A DNA stretch of 64,000 nucleotides, taken from contig NZ_KB235957.1 of the NCBI RefSeq assembly GCF_000332355.1, positions 66,069-130,068 of the forward strand, written 5' to 3'. The notes beneath the pieces are model-generated. The model made no database searches and was not told where the DNA came from. It saw nothing but the letters and a program-made list of their open reading frames with translations. This DNA is from Baaleninema simplex PCC 7105 (GTDB lineage Bacteria > Cyanobacteriota > Cyanobacteriia > Cyanobacteriales > Geitlerinemataceae). How positions within the stretch are numbered: the stretch's first letter is position 1; every line of letters starts with the position of its first letter. The translations under genes were made by a program, and so were the position numbers. Shown here piece by piece: positions 44,035 to 53,510 of this stretch.

Positions 44035-45000
44035 CTAAGACGGCGAATTTTTTTCATGTTTCTCGTAAGCCGTCACAATTTTTTGCACCAACGAATGGCG
44101 CACCACGTCCGCCGAGGTTAAATGACAAAAGGCAATGCCTTCAACGTTTTTTAAAATTCGTTCGGCCACCTTCAAACCCGACATTTGATGATTGGGTAAA
44201 TCCGTTTGAGTCACATCTCCCGTGACTACCATGCGCGAATTGAATCCCAACCGTGTTAACACCATTTTCATCTGTGCTGAAGAGGTGTTTTGCGCTTCGT
44301 CGAGAATTACAAAAGCATTATTTAACGTGCGCCCGCGCATATAGGCAATGGGGGCAACTTCGACGATTCCCCGTTCCATTAAATCGGGAATTTTTTCCGC
44401 ATCGATCAGTTCGTAAAGGGCATCGTACAGCGGACGTAAAAACGGACTGACTTTCTGTTGTAAATCTCCCGGTAAAAACCCCAACCGTTCCCCTGCTTCT
44501 ACCGCCGGACGCGTGAGGATCAACCGTTCGTATTGCTTGTCGAGGAGGGCTTGCACCGCTAACATCGCCGCCAAATAGGTTTTTCCCGTTCCCGCCGGGC
44601 CGATGCAAAAGGTCAAATCGTGAGTGCGAACCGCTTTGACATACTGACGCTGACGGAAGGTTTTCGCGCGAATTTCGTCGCCGCGACGGGTGCGCGTGAT
44701 GATATCCTCCCGTAAGTCCTGTAACTCTCCCTGGCGCCCCGTATCGAGGGCGTGCATCGCCGTTGCGATATCCACATCGGCGACTTGTTTTCCCACTTTC
44801 CACAGCGGACCGAGCAACCCCACTAAGTTCTTGCAGCGTTCGACTTGGCTGGCGGTTCCTGACAGCATTAACTCTTGACCCCGTAGGACGAGATTCGCCC
44901 CCGTTTTACGCGATAGGGTTCTGAGATTAATTTCCTGCTGTCCCGCTAGGGCGAGAGCGTTTTCGGGAGCGAACAGATCGATGGTCAGTCGGTCAGTCAT
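44035..45000 (-). CDS. phoH: PhoH-like ATPase
   Basis: 321-residue cytoplasmic P-loop ATPase. N-terminal KH-like segment (about 1-70, RTLSRKTGANLVLRGQELMLSG), then the PhoH core with Walker A GPAGTGKTYLA, AVEAGERLGFLPGDL, Walker B VILDEAQNTS and VTGDVTQTDLP. PhoH proteins act with RNA processing and ribosome maturation factors such as YbeY; no ybeY lies next to it here. The khpA stop is about 100 bases upstream. Confidence 0.94.
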   Translation of the reverse strand: MTDRLTIDLFAPENALALAGQQEINLRTLSRKTGANLVLRGQELMLSGTASQVERCKNLVGLLGPLWKVGKQVADVDIATAMHALDTGRQGELQDLREDIITRTRRGDEIRAKTFRQRQYVKAVRTHDLTFCIGPAGTGKTYLAAMLAVQALLDKQYERLILTRPAVEAGERLGFLPGDLQQKVSPFLRPLYDALYELIDAEKIPDLMERGIVEVAPIAYMRGRTLNNAFVILDEAQNTSSAQMKMVLTRLGFNSRMVVTGDVTQTDLPNHQMSGLKVAERILKNVEGIAFCHLTSADVVRHSLVQKIVTAYEKHEKNSPS

Positions 45001-45101
45001 GCATTGCGGTTAGAAAGTGGTTAAGAGAGTGAAGAGGGGAAACAAAAGAGTGAAGAGGGGACAAGGTAGAAAAGGCCAACTGTCCCCACAGTTTGCGGTC
45101 T

Positions 45102-45524
45102 TTAGCTATCCTGGCTGTTCTGAGAGTTCAGTCGGGGAGAACGCGGACGGCGACGGGGCGATCGCTGGGATCGAGGGTGGCGATCGACAGATCCTCCGTT
45201 GCGGGGTTTGGGGGAGTCCGGTTCCCGATGAAATTCAGCGCCGCCAAATACGTCCAATACCAGCGATCGACCGGCCGTTTTGGCGATCGCGCTTAAGGTA
45301 TTGTGAATTGCGGTAATGTTGCGTCCGCCTCGACCGAACACGCGCCCGCGATCGCCTTCGTCAAAGGCCACGCGAACCCAAACTTGAGGTTTGCTCGAAC
45401 TGTACTCGCAATCGACGCTCAACGATTCGGGCGATTCGAGAAACGGTTCGATCGAAAAACGGACTAATCCCACGAAATCCGGGCTGTTAGGCGTTGCTGG
45501 TAGGCTTAACTTGCTCGAAGACAT
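45102..45524 (-). CDS. khpA: KhpA KH-domain RNA-binding protein
   Basis: 140 residues. One KH domain with [12 protein letters not shown] (the GxxG RNA-gripping loop) after LSVDCEY and [17 protein letters not shown]; the C-terminal 35 residues are Arg/Ser/Pro-rich and presumably disordered. KhpA family proteins bind RNA broadly and are often encoded right after rpsP. Its first 38 bases overlap the end of rpsP in another frame, which supports coupled translation. It is longer than the usual ~80-residue KhpA because of the tail. Confidence 0.88.
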   Translation of the reverse strand: MSSSKLSLPATPNSPDFVGLVRFSIEPFLESPESLSVDCEYSSSKPQVWVRVAFDEGDRGRVFGRGGRNITAIHNTLSAIAKTAGRSLVLDVFGGAEFHREPDSPKPRNGGSVDRHPRSQRSPRRRPRSPRLNSQNSQDS

Positions 45525-45750
45525 TGGCTTTTTGCAGAATGTGCCGAACCGTATCGGTCGGTTGAGCGCCTTGTTGGAGACGTTTGACGATCGCCGGAAC
45601 GTCTAAACGAGTTTCGTCAGTTCTCGGGTTGTAGAAACCGAGTTCTTCGATCGGGCGACCGTCGCGGCGCGCGCTGCTTTTCATCGCCACGATCCGATAG
45701 CTTACTTCTCGTTTTTTACCAAACCGTTTGAGTCGGATTTTGATTGCCAT
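45487..45750 (-). CDS. rpsP: 30S ribosomal protein S16
   Basis: 87 residues: [40 protein letters not shown] and the [20 protein letters not shown] segment are diagnostic. Together with khpA and phoH it forms the gene order common in cyanobacteria. The 3' end overlaps the khpA start by 38 bases. Confidence 0.97.
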   Translation of the reverse strand: MAIKIRLKRFGKKREVSYRIVAMKSSARRDGRPIEELGFYNPRTDETRLDVPAIVKRLQQGAQPTDTVRHILQKANVFEQVKPTSNA

Positions 45751-45926
45751 TGCAGATGGAGGTACTGAAATTTTGAGTCAAGCTCTTATTCTAACATCTT
45801 CGCCCCCGGTTCTAAAAGGGTCGGTGCGAGGTTGGCGATCGGGTCACATCGGACGAAATCGGGGGCGATCGTCGGGAGATCGAAACAGAAGGGGTATAAT
45901 TTACGCTTAAACGCTCACCCATCGGT

Positions 45927-46757
45927 ATGGCACAGCGATACGTCCGAGTCCAAACTGCCCAAGGACGCATTTATTACGGTTTGCTTCAACTCAATCACGC
46001 GGTGCAGGTATTCGACGCGCCTCCGTGGTTGAACGGTCAGCCCACCGATCGCGAACTGGCGGCGGAACAATATCAACTCTTAGCCCCCTGCGCGCCGTCG
46101 AAAATCGTCGCCGTGGGTAAAAACTATCGAAAACACGCTGAAGAAATGGGGTCGGACGTTCCCCAGGAACCGTTATTGTTTCTCAAAGCACCCACGGCGA
46201 TCGTGGGAAACAACGAGGCGATCGTCTATCCCGTTCAGTCGCAGCAGGTCGATTACGAGGGGGAGTTAGCGTTAGTTATCGGGACTTCCTGCGAACGCTG
46301 TTCGCCCGAAGAAGCCGCCTCGAAAATTTGGGGATACAGCATCGCCAACGACGTGACCGCTCGGGATTTGCAGCGGAAAGATAAACAGTGGACGCGGGCG
46401 AAAGGATTTAACACGTTTTGTCCCCTCGGACCTTGGATCGTCCGCGAAATCAACCCCGGCGCGAAAATTCAAACCTTTGTCAACGACGAAAAAAATCCCC
46501 GACAGTCTTCACCGATCGATCGCATGGTGTTTCCGCCGGAGATTTTAGTCTCTTACATTTCCCAAATCATGACACTCTTACCGGGTGACGTGGTGTTGAC
46601 GGGAACGCCTCACGGGATCGGATCGCTGAAACCCGGCGATCGCGTGCGGGTAGAAATCGAGGGAATCGGGGCGTTGGAAAATCCCGTCGTCGCTCGAACT
46701 CTCCCCTCGGAACCCTCCACCTCGTCTGAGGAATCCCCATCGGAAGAGTTAGGTTAA
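45927..46757 (+). CDS. Fumarylacetoacetate hydrolase family protein
   Basis: 276 residues, cytoplasmic metal-dependent hydrolase or decarboxylase. The family core runs from KIVAVGKNYRKHAEEMG through VDYEGELALVIG (Glu metal ligands), GYSIANDVTARDLQRKDKQWTRAKGF and the closing LPGDVVLTGTPHGIGSLKPGD. These match YcgM/YisK-type proteins acting on 2-keto acids such as acylpyruvates or oxaloacetate. The substrate cannot be fixed from sequence. It is transcribed divergently from rpsP. Confidence 0.9.
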   Translation: MAQRYVRVQTAQGRIYYGLLQLNHAVQVFDAPPWLNGQPTDRELAAEQYQLLAPCAPSKIVAVGKNYRKHAEEMGSDVPQEPLLFLKAPTAIVGNNEAIVYPVQSQQVDYEGELALVIGTSCERCSPEEAASKIWGYSIANDVTARDLQRKDKQWTRAKGFNTFCPLGPWIVREINPGAKIQTFVNDEKNPRQSSPIDRMVFPPEILVSYISQIMTLLPGDVVLTGTPHGIGSLKPGDRVRVEIEGIGALENPVVARTLPSEPSTSSEESPSEELG

Positions 46758-46775
46758 TTCAGCACGAATTCGGAA

Positions 46776-47261
46776 TTAATAAGGAACTTGCATGTTCACC
46801 GCATCGGAGAGGGCGGGAATTTCGGGATAGCGGCCGCGCACGCACTGCACCAGGCTGTATCCCACCGCCGCCACGACGCCTAAAAACAGGGTATTGACTA
46901 AGGTTTCGAGCAGGAGGGGAGCGCCTTGCTGCAATCCCGAGGCGAACAGACTCAACAGCAAGCTGCTAATGGAGAGGATAATACTCAGGAAGAGGGCTTG
47001 CATGGCGTTATAGCGCACGAAGCGATCGAGGTTGGTGTTGCGAACGACGGTAAAGAATAAGATGAAAAAGACTAAAAGTCGTCCGAACGGAATGCTGTTA
47101 TATAGCTGTATCAAAGGCAGCAGCGGTACGAAAACCACTTGCAGGACGGGAAACTGACGAAAAAGGAAGGTTCCGAAGACAACGCCCTCAACGAGAGGAA
47201 TCAGATACATGACAGCCGACAAAATGCGAGTAGAGAGCGCCAGGTCGGATCGATCGTTCAT
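46776..47261 (-). CDS. Tic20-like membrane protein (1)
   Basis: 161 residues with about four membrane helices. The family traits are ALSTRILSAVMYLIPLVEG at the start, VRNTNLDRFVRYNAMQALFLSI in the middle and CVRGRYPEIPALSDAVNMQV near the end. This family includes chloroplast Tic20/Ycf60, a protein-import channel component. The role in cyanobacteria is not established. A paralogue follows upstream at 47427-47933. Confidence 0.88.
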   Translation of the reverse strand: MNDRSDLALSTRILSAVMYLIPLVEGVVFGTFLFRQFPVLQVVFVPLLPLIQLYNSIPFGRLLVFFILFFTVVRNTNLDRFVRYNAMQALFLSIILSISSLLLSLFASGLQQGAPLLLETLVNTLFLGVVAAVGYSLVQCVRGRYPEIPALSDAVNMQVPY

Positions 47262-47426
47262 AGGGTGAAAACTCCAGAAATAGCAAATTTCGCGTCTCGC
47301 TCGACGCTTGTTTTTTATCGTATCGCTTTCTTTGGCTAAATCGAGTGTAAAAGCTCGTGTCCGATCGATTTACAGTGTTGAGACGCACTCGAGAACCGAT
47401 CGAAGGTGCGATCGCCCCGAATTTCC

Positions 47427-47933
47427 CTAATATTGTACGTAGTGATAGGCGGCTTCAGAAACGACGGGAAGCTCGGGATAGCGCCCGCGCACGCACTGAA
47501 CGATCGCGTAAATCGCCGCCCCAAAGAACGCCAGAAACAGCAGGTTCGACATGGCGATCGCCAAAAGGTTACTCGAAGATTGAAAAATACTTAACGGAAG
47601 TCCAACGAGTTGAAGGACGATATCCAATAAAAACAGAGCAATGGATAGCAACAAAGACTGCATGGTGTTGAATCGCAGAAAGTGATTGATGCGCGGGTTG
47701 CGGACAACCGCCAACAACAATACAAAAAACAGAATCAAGCGTCCGAACGGAAAGGCAGAAATTAAGCCGTAAACGCTTATAAAGGGAGAAAGAGGAACGA
47801 GAATCAACTGTCCTAAAATTGGAATCTGGTTAAATAAATAACTGCCAAACGTGACTGCTTCAAGTAAGGGCAGTAAGTACACCAAACAGGCAAATACTCG
47901 ATCGAAAGGGGAACTCGAACCACGCCAAGTCAT
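47427..47933 (-). CDS. Tic20-like membrane protein (2)
   Basis: 168 residues from the ATG at 47933 (MTWRGSSSPFDR); the open frame reaches back to 48047, but the extra residues are encoded in repeat sequence. About four membrane helices. Landmarks parallel those of protein 1: CLVYLLPLLEAVTFGSYLF, VRNPRINHFLRFNTMQSLLLSI and CVRGRYPELPVVSEAAYHYV. The two genes are adjacent in the same direction with 165 bases between them, an old tandem duplication. Confidence 0.88.
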   Translation of the reverse strand: MTWRGSSSPFDRVFACLVYLLPLLEAVTFGSYLFNQIPILGQLILVPLSPFISVYGLISAFPFGRLILFFVLLLAVVRNPRINHFLRFNTMQSLLLSIALFLLDIVLQLVGLPLSIFQSSSNLLAIAMSNLLFLAFFGAAIYAIVQCVRGRYPELPVVSEAAYHYVQY

Positions 47934-47992
47934 GAAAAATCCTCCAATGAAGTGAATTGAGTTGTAGGGTAGATAGTGCCAGCCCTTTCGCG

Positions 47993-48039
47993 AAAGTTGT
48001 AGAAAGTTGTAGAAAGTTGTAGGGTGGGCATCGCCCACC
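47993..48039. repeat. Three 10-base tandem repeats followed by a hairpin
   Basis: AAAGTTGTAG repeated three times (47993-48022), then the hairpin GGTGGGC-ATC-GCCCACC (48023-48039). It lies between the glutathionyl-hydroquinone reductase gene and the Tic20-like gene. The hairpin may serve as a terminator for the former, though no T-run is seen. Confidence 0.7.
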
Positions 48040-48111
48040 TTTGTCAAAAAGCGTAGGCAATGCCCCCTCTACCAGTCTACAATCTTTTCTCTTCCCGCAT
48101 AAATCTCTGAA

Positions 48112-49053
48112 TCAAGAGTCTAAATCCAAAACTGGCCCGTAGGGAACGATCCCCGTAGGATTGATTTTGTCGTGACTTTTATAGTAGTGCTGTTTGATGT
48201 GGTCGAAATCACAGGTCGCTTTAACGGCTGGAATTTGATAAATTGACTTCAAGTATTTCCACAAATTTGGATAGTCCCAGATATGTCGTAAGTTGCATTT
48301 GAAATGACCGTAATACACCGCATCGAAGCGCAGCAAAGTTGTAAACATACAAATGTCGGCTTCCGTCATGCGATCGCCGCACAAATAGGGTTGCTGGCTC
48401 AAAACCTCCTCCCACCGATCGAGGTTCTCGAACAACTCCGTCACCGCATCTTCGTAAGCGGTTTGCGTCGTGGCGAATCCCGCGCGATAGACGCCGTTGT
48501 TAATGGGTTGGTAAATTTTATCGATCGCCCCCTCGATCGCATCGTGGGAGGCGTCGCTATAAAACATCACGTCGTTCGAGGCGATCGCGTTAAATTGGGT
48601 ATCGAGCATCCGAATGATTTCGCGCGATTCGTTGTTGACGATCGTTCCCGTTTCTTTATCCCACAACACCGGAACGGTCACGCGTCCCGTATAGCTCGGC
48701 TCCGCTTTAAGATAGATCTCGCGTAGATAGGTCGCGTCGTTGACGGTATCGGGAATACATCCCGGCGCATCTGAAAAAAACCAGCCGTCCTCACCCATGT
48801 ACGGATCGACGATCGAAACGTCGATGGCTCGTTCTAACCCCTTCAAGCCTCGCATAATGAGAGTTCGGTGCGCCCAGGGACAAGCTAAACTCACGTATAG
48901 GTGATAGCGTCCGGCTTCAGCTTTAAAGCCGCTGCTTCCGTCTGCGGTAATCCCATTTCGGAACGTGGTGTTCGGACGAACGAAGCGACCCTCTCGGTCT
49001 TCTTGGTTTCGCTCGCTGACCCATTTTCCCTCGACTAACATTCCTAATGCCAT
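48112..49053 (-). CDS. Glutathionyl-hydroquinone reductase (Xi-class GST)
   Basis: 313 residues of the YqjG/ECM4 type. The catalytic Cys is in LACPWAHRTLI, followed by the thioredoxin-fold NNESREIIRML and an all-helical GST C-terminal domain with GDRMTEADICMFTTLLRFD. Such enzymes reduce glutathionyl-hydroquinones and use glutathione, here likely on quinone by-products of photosynthesis. It is divergent from miaE, with a 27-base gap that must hold both promoters or lie inside one. Confidence 0.92.
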   Translation of the reverse strand: MALGMLVEGKWVSERNQEDREGRFVRPNTTFRNGITADGSSGFKAEAGRYHLYVSLACPWAHRTLIMRGLKGLERAIDVSIVDPYMGEDGWFFSDAPGCIPDTVNDATYLREIYLKAEPSYTGRVTVPVLWDKETGTIVNNESREIIRMLDTQFNAIASNDVMFYSDASHDAIEGAIDKIYQPINNGVYRAGFATTQTAYEDAVTELFENLDRWEEVLSQQPYLCGDRMTEADICMFTTLLRFDAVYYGHFKCNLRHIWDYPNLWKYLKSIYQIPAVKATCDFDHIKQHYYKSHDKINPTGIVPYGPVLDLDS

Positions 49054-49080
49054 TGTTTCGAGCCTCTCGAATTATTTGCG

Positions 49081-49671
49081 ATGCAGCAGCCACGAATTAA
49101 ATTTCTCCAGCAACCCACCTCTGAAGCTTGGGTCGAACAAGCTTTGGCGAATCTCGATACTGTTCTGCTCGACCACTCCCACTGCGAGCGTAAAGCGGCC
49201 GGTGTGGCACTCAACATGATGTGTCGCTATCCTTCCGATGCGAAGCTGGTGGGCGAACTGACGGCGATCGCCAAAGAAGAACTCGACCACTTTCAACAGG
49301 TTAACCAAATTTTAGAGCGTCGTGGCGTTCCGTTAGCGCCGTTGGCACCACCTCCCTACGGTGGAAAGCTCAAATCCCTAGTTCGGCGGGACGAACCCCA
49401 ACGCCAACTAGATTTGTTGTTGGTGGCGGGACTCATCGAAGCGCGATCGCACGAACGGCTGGGACTGTTGGCGGCGCACCTCGAGGATCGCGAACTGGCG
49501 GCGTTTTATCGAAGTTTGATGGCTTCAGAAGCTCGTCATTACGGGGCGTACTGGGGGTTAGCCACGGCGAATTTCGATCGCGAAACGGTCGAGGCGCGTC
49601 TGCGGGAATTGGCCGCCGCCGAAAGCGAAATTCTCTCGACGTTACATCCCCAACCGAGAATCCATAGCTAG
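49081..49671 (+). CDS. miaE: tRNA-(ms2io6A37) hydroxylase MiaE
   Basis: Di-iron monooxygenase that hydroxylates the isopentenyl side chain of ms2i6A37 in tRNA. 196 residues, four-helix-bundle ferritin-like core: HCERKAAGVALNMMCRYP, EELDHFQQVNQIL (ExxH), EARSHERL and SEARHYGAYW (ExxH), which together supply two iron sites. The hydroxylated product requires MiaA and MiaB elsewhere in the genome. Confidence 0.93.
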   Translation: MQQPRIKFLQQPTSEAWVEQALANLDTVLLDHSHCERKAAGVALNMMCRYPSDAKLVGELTAIAKEELDHFQQVNQILERRGVPLAPLAPPPYGGKLKSLVRRDEPQRQLDLLLVAGLIEARSHERLGLLAAHLEDRELAAFYRSLMASEARHYGAYWGLATANFDRETVEARLRELAAAESEILSTLHPQPRIHS

Positions 49672-49983
49672 TGGATAGTTGATAATTGACCATTGACAAT
49701 TGACAATTGACAATTGATAACGTCGTCTGAGTTACGCCTTCGGTTGACAATTTCACCAATCCAAGTTTCGATCGCGATAAGCAGATTTCAATAACTCCCC
49801 TTTTACAGTGAACAGTGAACAGTGAACAGTGAGGACAGCTTTTTCAGTGAAGAGTGAAGAGCGAACACCATTAACAGTTCACAGTTTCTCTCCCTCTCAC
49901 CGGCTCCCCGGCTCCCCGGCTCCCTCTCTCCCCCTCTCCCCCTCTCCCCTTCTCCCCCTCTTCCCCTCTCGAATCCGCGATCG
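49672..49983. repeat. Low-complexity intergenic tract
   Basis: TTGATAATTGACCATTGACAATT-type repeats (49679-49722), AGTGAAC-type heptamers (49806-49834), and a CTCCCC/GGCTCCC pyrimidine-rich run (49889-49975). No gene is seen. The heptamers resemble cyanobacterial STRR elements. Confidence 0.65.
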
Positions 49984-50334
49984 ATGTCTGAGGAGAAACC
50001 GACCCGACAGCAGCACTCGGAACTGGTTCGTCTGACACCATCCCAGGAGCATCAACTGATGCGGTGGCGGCGGTCGAGCGGCGATCGCAGGCCGTCGAAT
50101 TCGGAAACTCCAGGGTTCTCGTGGCGGTGGGGGCTGTCCGTTTTAGCGGTGTGGTCGGTAGGGTTAACGTTAGCCGCAATCGCGATCGTGTTGTTGGGAA
50201 ACCCCCGCTATTCCAGTAACCGACGCCGCGATCCCGAACAGCTTTCAATTTGGACCCCGATCGCGATCGGGGTCTGTTGTGCGTCGGGAACCTTTATTTT
50301 CAAGTGTTGGCTCGATTCCCAGACCAAAGAGTAA
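49984..50334 (+). CDS. Small hypothetical protein with two membrane helices
   Basis: 116 residues. Polar N-terminus (LVRLTPSQEHQLMRWRRSSGDRR), then WGLSVLAVWSVGLTLAAIAIVLLG and a second, shorter apolar stretch (IWTPIAIGVCCASGTFIF). I do not recognise it. Placed between a repeat-rich tract and a long gap (50335-50717), it could be a real lineage-specific protein, but there is no homology evidence and the Shine-Dalgarno is weak. Confidence 0.45.
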   Translation: MSEEKPTRQQHSELVRLTPSQEHQLMRWRRSSGDRRPSNSETPGFSWRWGLSVLAVWSVGLTLAAIAIVLLGNPRYSSNRRRDPEQLSIWTPIAIGVCCASGTFIFKCWLDSQTKE

Positions 50335-50717
50335 AGGGGCAATGTTTCCGGGTTCCAAAACCTCGCCTAAAATGGAACGAGCGGGCGATCGCGTGGGTGG
50401 GAATCGTGGAAGGAATCAGAATTCAGTCGTTTTTTCCAATATCCTGTTTCCCCTGAGCGATCGCTCGGCGTTCGAGCCGTGTTTGACTGGTTTTCAAGCC
50501 CACTTTCCGCACCACAAGCATACTACAACAGGATTTTTAACGAAGAAAGTACATTACAGCCTTCGTTGTTGAAAATAAATTTCAATAACTTGTGTAGTAT
50601 GTATTTTTACTTGCGATCTTGATAAAGCTTTCTGCATAAAGTTTTGACAGATCGGACAAACATACTACGTTTTGAAGTGCGGAATGTGGGTTCAAGCGTA
50701 ATTTGACGATCGCAGCC
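50335..50717. other. Intergenic region upstream of the GAF cyclase
   Basis: No gene. Contains ACTACAACAGG/GTAGTATG-type motifs and the second copy of the 29-base dispersed repeat at 50662-50690, about 30 bases before the cyclase start. It may hold the cyclase promoter, but I could not fix -10 and -35 boxes. Confidence 0.5.
50662..50690. repeat. 29-base dispersed repeat, copy 2
   Basis: ATACTACGTTTTGAAGTGCGG followed by AATGTGGG; nearly the same as 20081-20109. Its position just upstream of the cyclase start is worth noting, while copy 1 lies downstream of acs. Confidence 0.75.
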
Positions 50718-53297
50718 ATGATTTTTTCCAATGCGGGTAACGTTCTAGCAACGCTGATTCAAGGGAATCGGATGGGGGCGTTGGCCCGTCGCGTGAAAGA
50801 CTTAGAGGTTGCAGAATTTATTTGTCTGCTGGATTTTATTACCGCAGAATTTCAGCAATATCTTCGGGCGATCGACCTCATTAACGACGACGCACTCGAA
50901 ACGATTTTAGAACAGCTCCTCGACGCGTTTACGCTCAAAGTCGGACAAATTCTACAAGCCGAACGCACGACGATTTTTTTAGTCGATCGCGATCGCTCTC
51001 AACTGTGGTCGAAAGTCACCCTCGACGACGGGACGACAAAAGAAATGCGACTTCCCTGCGATGTGGGAATTCTCGGTCACGTCGCGACGACGGGAGAAGG
51101 GGTGGCCGTCGAAACGGCCAGAGACCATCCGCTCTTTAATAAAGAAGTCGACGAATCCCCCACCTGTCCGGCCAGAAATCTCCTATGCGTTCCTATTTTT
51201 AGCAGTAAGGATCGATCGAAAGTTGCTGCGGTCGCACAACTGTTGAACAAACAGGGGAACGTTTCGTTTACCCACGCCGATCGCGAACAGTTTCAGCTTT
51301 TTGCCGATTCGATCGGAATTATTCTCGAAAGCTGTCAGTCTTTTTATACCGCCGCTCAAAACCAACGGGGGGTTGGAGCATTACTAAACGCCACCACTTC
51401 CCTCGGAAAAAGTTTAGATCTCGAAACTACCTTGCGATCGGTAATGGATCAAGCGAGAAACCTCCTCAAAGCCGATCGCAGTACCTTATTTCTTCTCTCT
51501 CAAGAAACCGGCGAACTTTGGACGAAAGTTGCCAAAGCCGACGGTAAAACGATGATGGAAATTCGCATTCCTGCCAACAAAGGAATTGCGGGTTACGTCG
51601 CTTCGACCGGAACGTCTCTCAACATTCCCGATGCCTATCAAGACCCTCGCTTCGATCCGTCAACTGACAAACGTACCGGCTACATTACTCGCAACATTTT
51701 ATGTATGCCCGTATTCAATTCCGAAGGCGAACTGATCGGCGTCACTCAGCTAATCAACAAACATCAAGGCAGTTTTACCGCCACCGATGAGTTTTTCATG
51801 GAGGCGTTTAACATTCAAGCAGGAATTGCCTTAGAAAACGCCCAACTGTTCCAAGATGTCAGCGTCGAAAAACAGTATCAAAAAGATATTTTACAAAGTC
51901 TTTCCGACGCCGTCATTTCGACAGATATGCAAGGTCGAATCGTCACCATTAACGAAGCGGCGTTAGAACTTCTCGGCTGTCCGCTGAAAGGTCGCAACGG
52001 AAAACGTCACCAACAACTGTGGGAAGCTAATTTGACCGGTGGGTTTATTTGGGACGCCATTCCGATCGACAGCCTGAGATTTCGCCTCGAAGATAGTTTA
52101 GCCCACGCCGCACGACATTACGTCCCCGAACAAACTGTCAGTTTGGGATTGTATGCGATCGAAGATGAAGACGCCGACGATCCCGACACGCCGATTTCGA
52201 TTCTCGCCACGAGCGATCTCCAAGATCGCGATTTTTACCATCTCTGGGGACGCCGAACCTTCGCACACCGCAACGGAAATTTACCACCGAAGGTTCCCCG
52301 ATCTCAGGTACAGTGTCTCGAACGCAGTATCAACCTCACTGTTACGCCGCTAACCAACCCAGAAGGCGGCGTCCGAGGGGGATTGATCGTGTTAGAAGAT
52401 ATCAGTCGCGAAAAACGCATGAAAACGGCGATGTATCGCTATATGACGCCCAACGTCGCCGAACAGGTGATGGCGTTAGGAGAAGACGCCTTGATGGTGG
52501 GAGAACGCAAGGACGTTACGATTCTGTTTTCAGACATTCGCGGATATACGACACTGACGGAAAATTTGGGAGCGTCGGAAGTGGTCACGCTGCTTAACCA
52601 GTATTTCGAGACGATGGTGGAAGCGGTGTTTAATTTCGAGGGAACTTTAGATAAATTTATTGGCGATGCGTTAATGGCGGTATTTGGCGCACCGCTTCCA
52701 CTGACAGAAAATCACGGTTGGATGGCGATTCGGTCGGCGTTAGATATGCGACGGCGGTTAGAGGAGTTCAATCAACATCGTATTATTGAAAATCAACCCA
52801 AAATTAATATTGGAATTGGTGTGAGTTCCGGAGAAGTCGTTTCGGGAAATATTGGATCGCAAAAGCGTATGGATTATACTGTAATTGGAGATGGTGTCAA
52901 TTTGAGCGCCCGGCTCGAAAGTCTGACAAAAGAATATGGCTGCGATATTATTATTAGCGAACATACTTATAATTTATGTGCCGATCGCCTTTGGGTTCGC
53001 GAGTTAGATAAAATTCGAGTTAAAGGCAAAAATCAAGCGGTTAAAATTTACGAACTAATCGATGAAAAATCGGTCGATCTCGATCCGGGAATGGCAAAGT
53101 TTTTGTATTTGTATAAAACAGGTCGAGAAGATTATTTGGCGGGAAATTTCGAGCAAGCGATCGCCTGTTTTGAAGCAGCACAACACATCTGTCCGAACGA
53201 TAAGCCACTAGAGTTACATTTGAAGCACGCTAGAACGCTGTTAAAACATCCACCTTCAAGAGATTGGGATGGCGTGCGGACGATGACTCATAAGTGA
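50718..53297 (+). CDS. GAF-GAF-PAS adenylate cyclase (CyaB-like)
   Basis: 859 residues from the ATG at 50718. No membrane helix; cytoplasmic. GAF-A (about 60-205), GAF-B (about 220-375), PAS (about 395-570), class III cyclase (600-785) with FSDIRGY, LDKFIGDALM and YTVIGDGVNLSARLE, and a short TPR-like tail (GNFEQAIACFEAA). GAF-B carries NKHQGSFTATDE, the NK-x-F-x3-DE motif that marks cyclic-nucleotide-binding GAF domains in Anabaena CyaB1/B2, so feedback by cAMP is likely. GAF-A has NKQGNVSFTHADR, without the final Glu, and is less likely to bind. Confidence 0.93.
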   Translation: MIFSNAGNVLATLIQGNRMGALARRVKDLEVAEFICLLDFITAEFQQYLRAIDLINDDALETILEQLLDAFTLKVGQILQAERTTIFLVDRDRSQLWSKVTLDDGTTKEMRLPCDVGILGHVATTGEGVAVETARDHPLFNKEVDESPTCPARNLLCVPIFSSKDRSKVAAVAQLLNKQGNVSFTHADREQFQLFADSIGIILESCQSFYTAAQNQRGVGALLNATTSLGKSLDLETTLRSVMDQARNLLKADRSTLFLLSQETGELWTKVAKADGKTMMEIRIPANKGIAGYVASTGTSLNIPDAYQDPRFDPSTDKRTGYITRNILCMPVFNSEGELIGVTQLINKHQGSFTATDEFFMEAFNIQAGIALENAQLFQDVSVEKQYQKDILQSLSDAVISTDMQGRIVTINEAALELLGCPLKGRNGKRHQQLWEANLTGGFIWDAIPIDSLRFRLEDSLAHAARHYVPEQTVSLGLYAIEDEDADDPDTPISILATSDLQDRDFYHLWGRRTFAHRNGNLPPKVPRSQVQCLERSINLTVTPLTNPEGGVRGGLIVLEDISREKRMKTAMYRYMTPNVAEQVMALGEDALMVGERKDVTILFSDIRGYTTLTENLGASEVVTLLNQYFETMVEAVFNFEGTLDKFIGDALMAVFGAPLPLTENHGWMAIRSALDMRRRLEEFNQHRIIENQPKINIGIGVSSGEVVSGNIGSQKRMDYTVIGDGVNLSARLESLTKEYGCDIIISEHTYNLCADRLWVRELDKIRVKGKNQAVKIYELIDEKSVDLDPGMAKFLYLYKTGREDYLAGNFEQAIACFEAAQHICPNDKPLELHLKHARTLLKHPPSRDWDGVRTMTHK

Positions 53298-53510
53298 GAC
53301 GAGGAAATGAGGAGGTGAGAGGGGTCATCTCAATGGATGTAAAAATATGAGTTTGGGGTCGGTTGGACTTCGACAACGCTGCCGTCCATGGACTTCGGCT
53401 TCGCTCAGTTTATAGGTGGAGCGATCGCGCCACCCAACAACATCTCAATTTACGGCAGAGACTCCGATCTGATAAATTTACAGTTTTGAGATACACCCGA
53501 TTTAAGGTTG

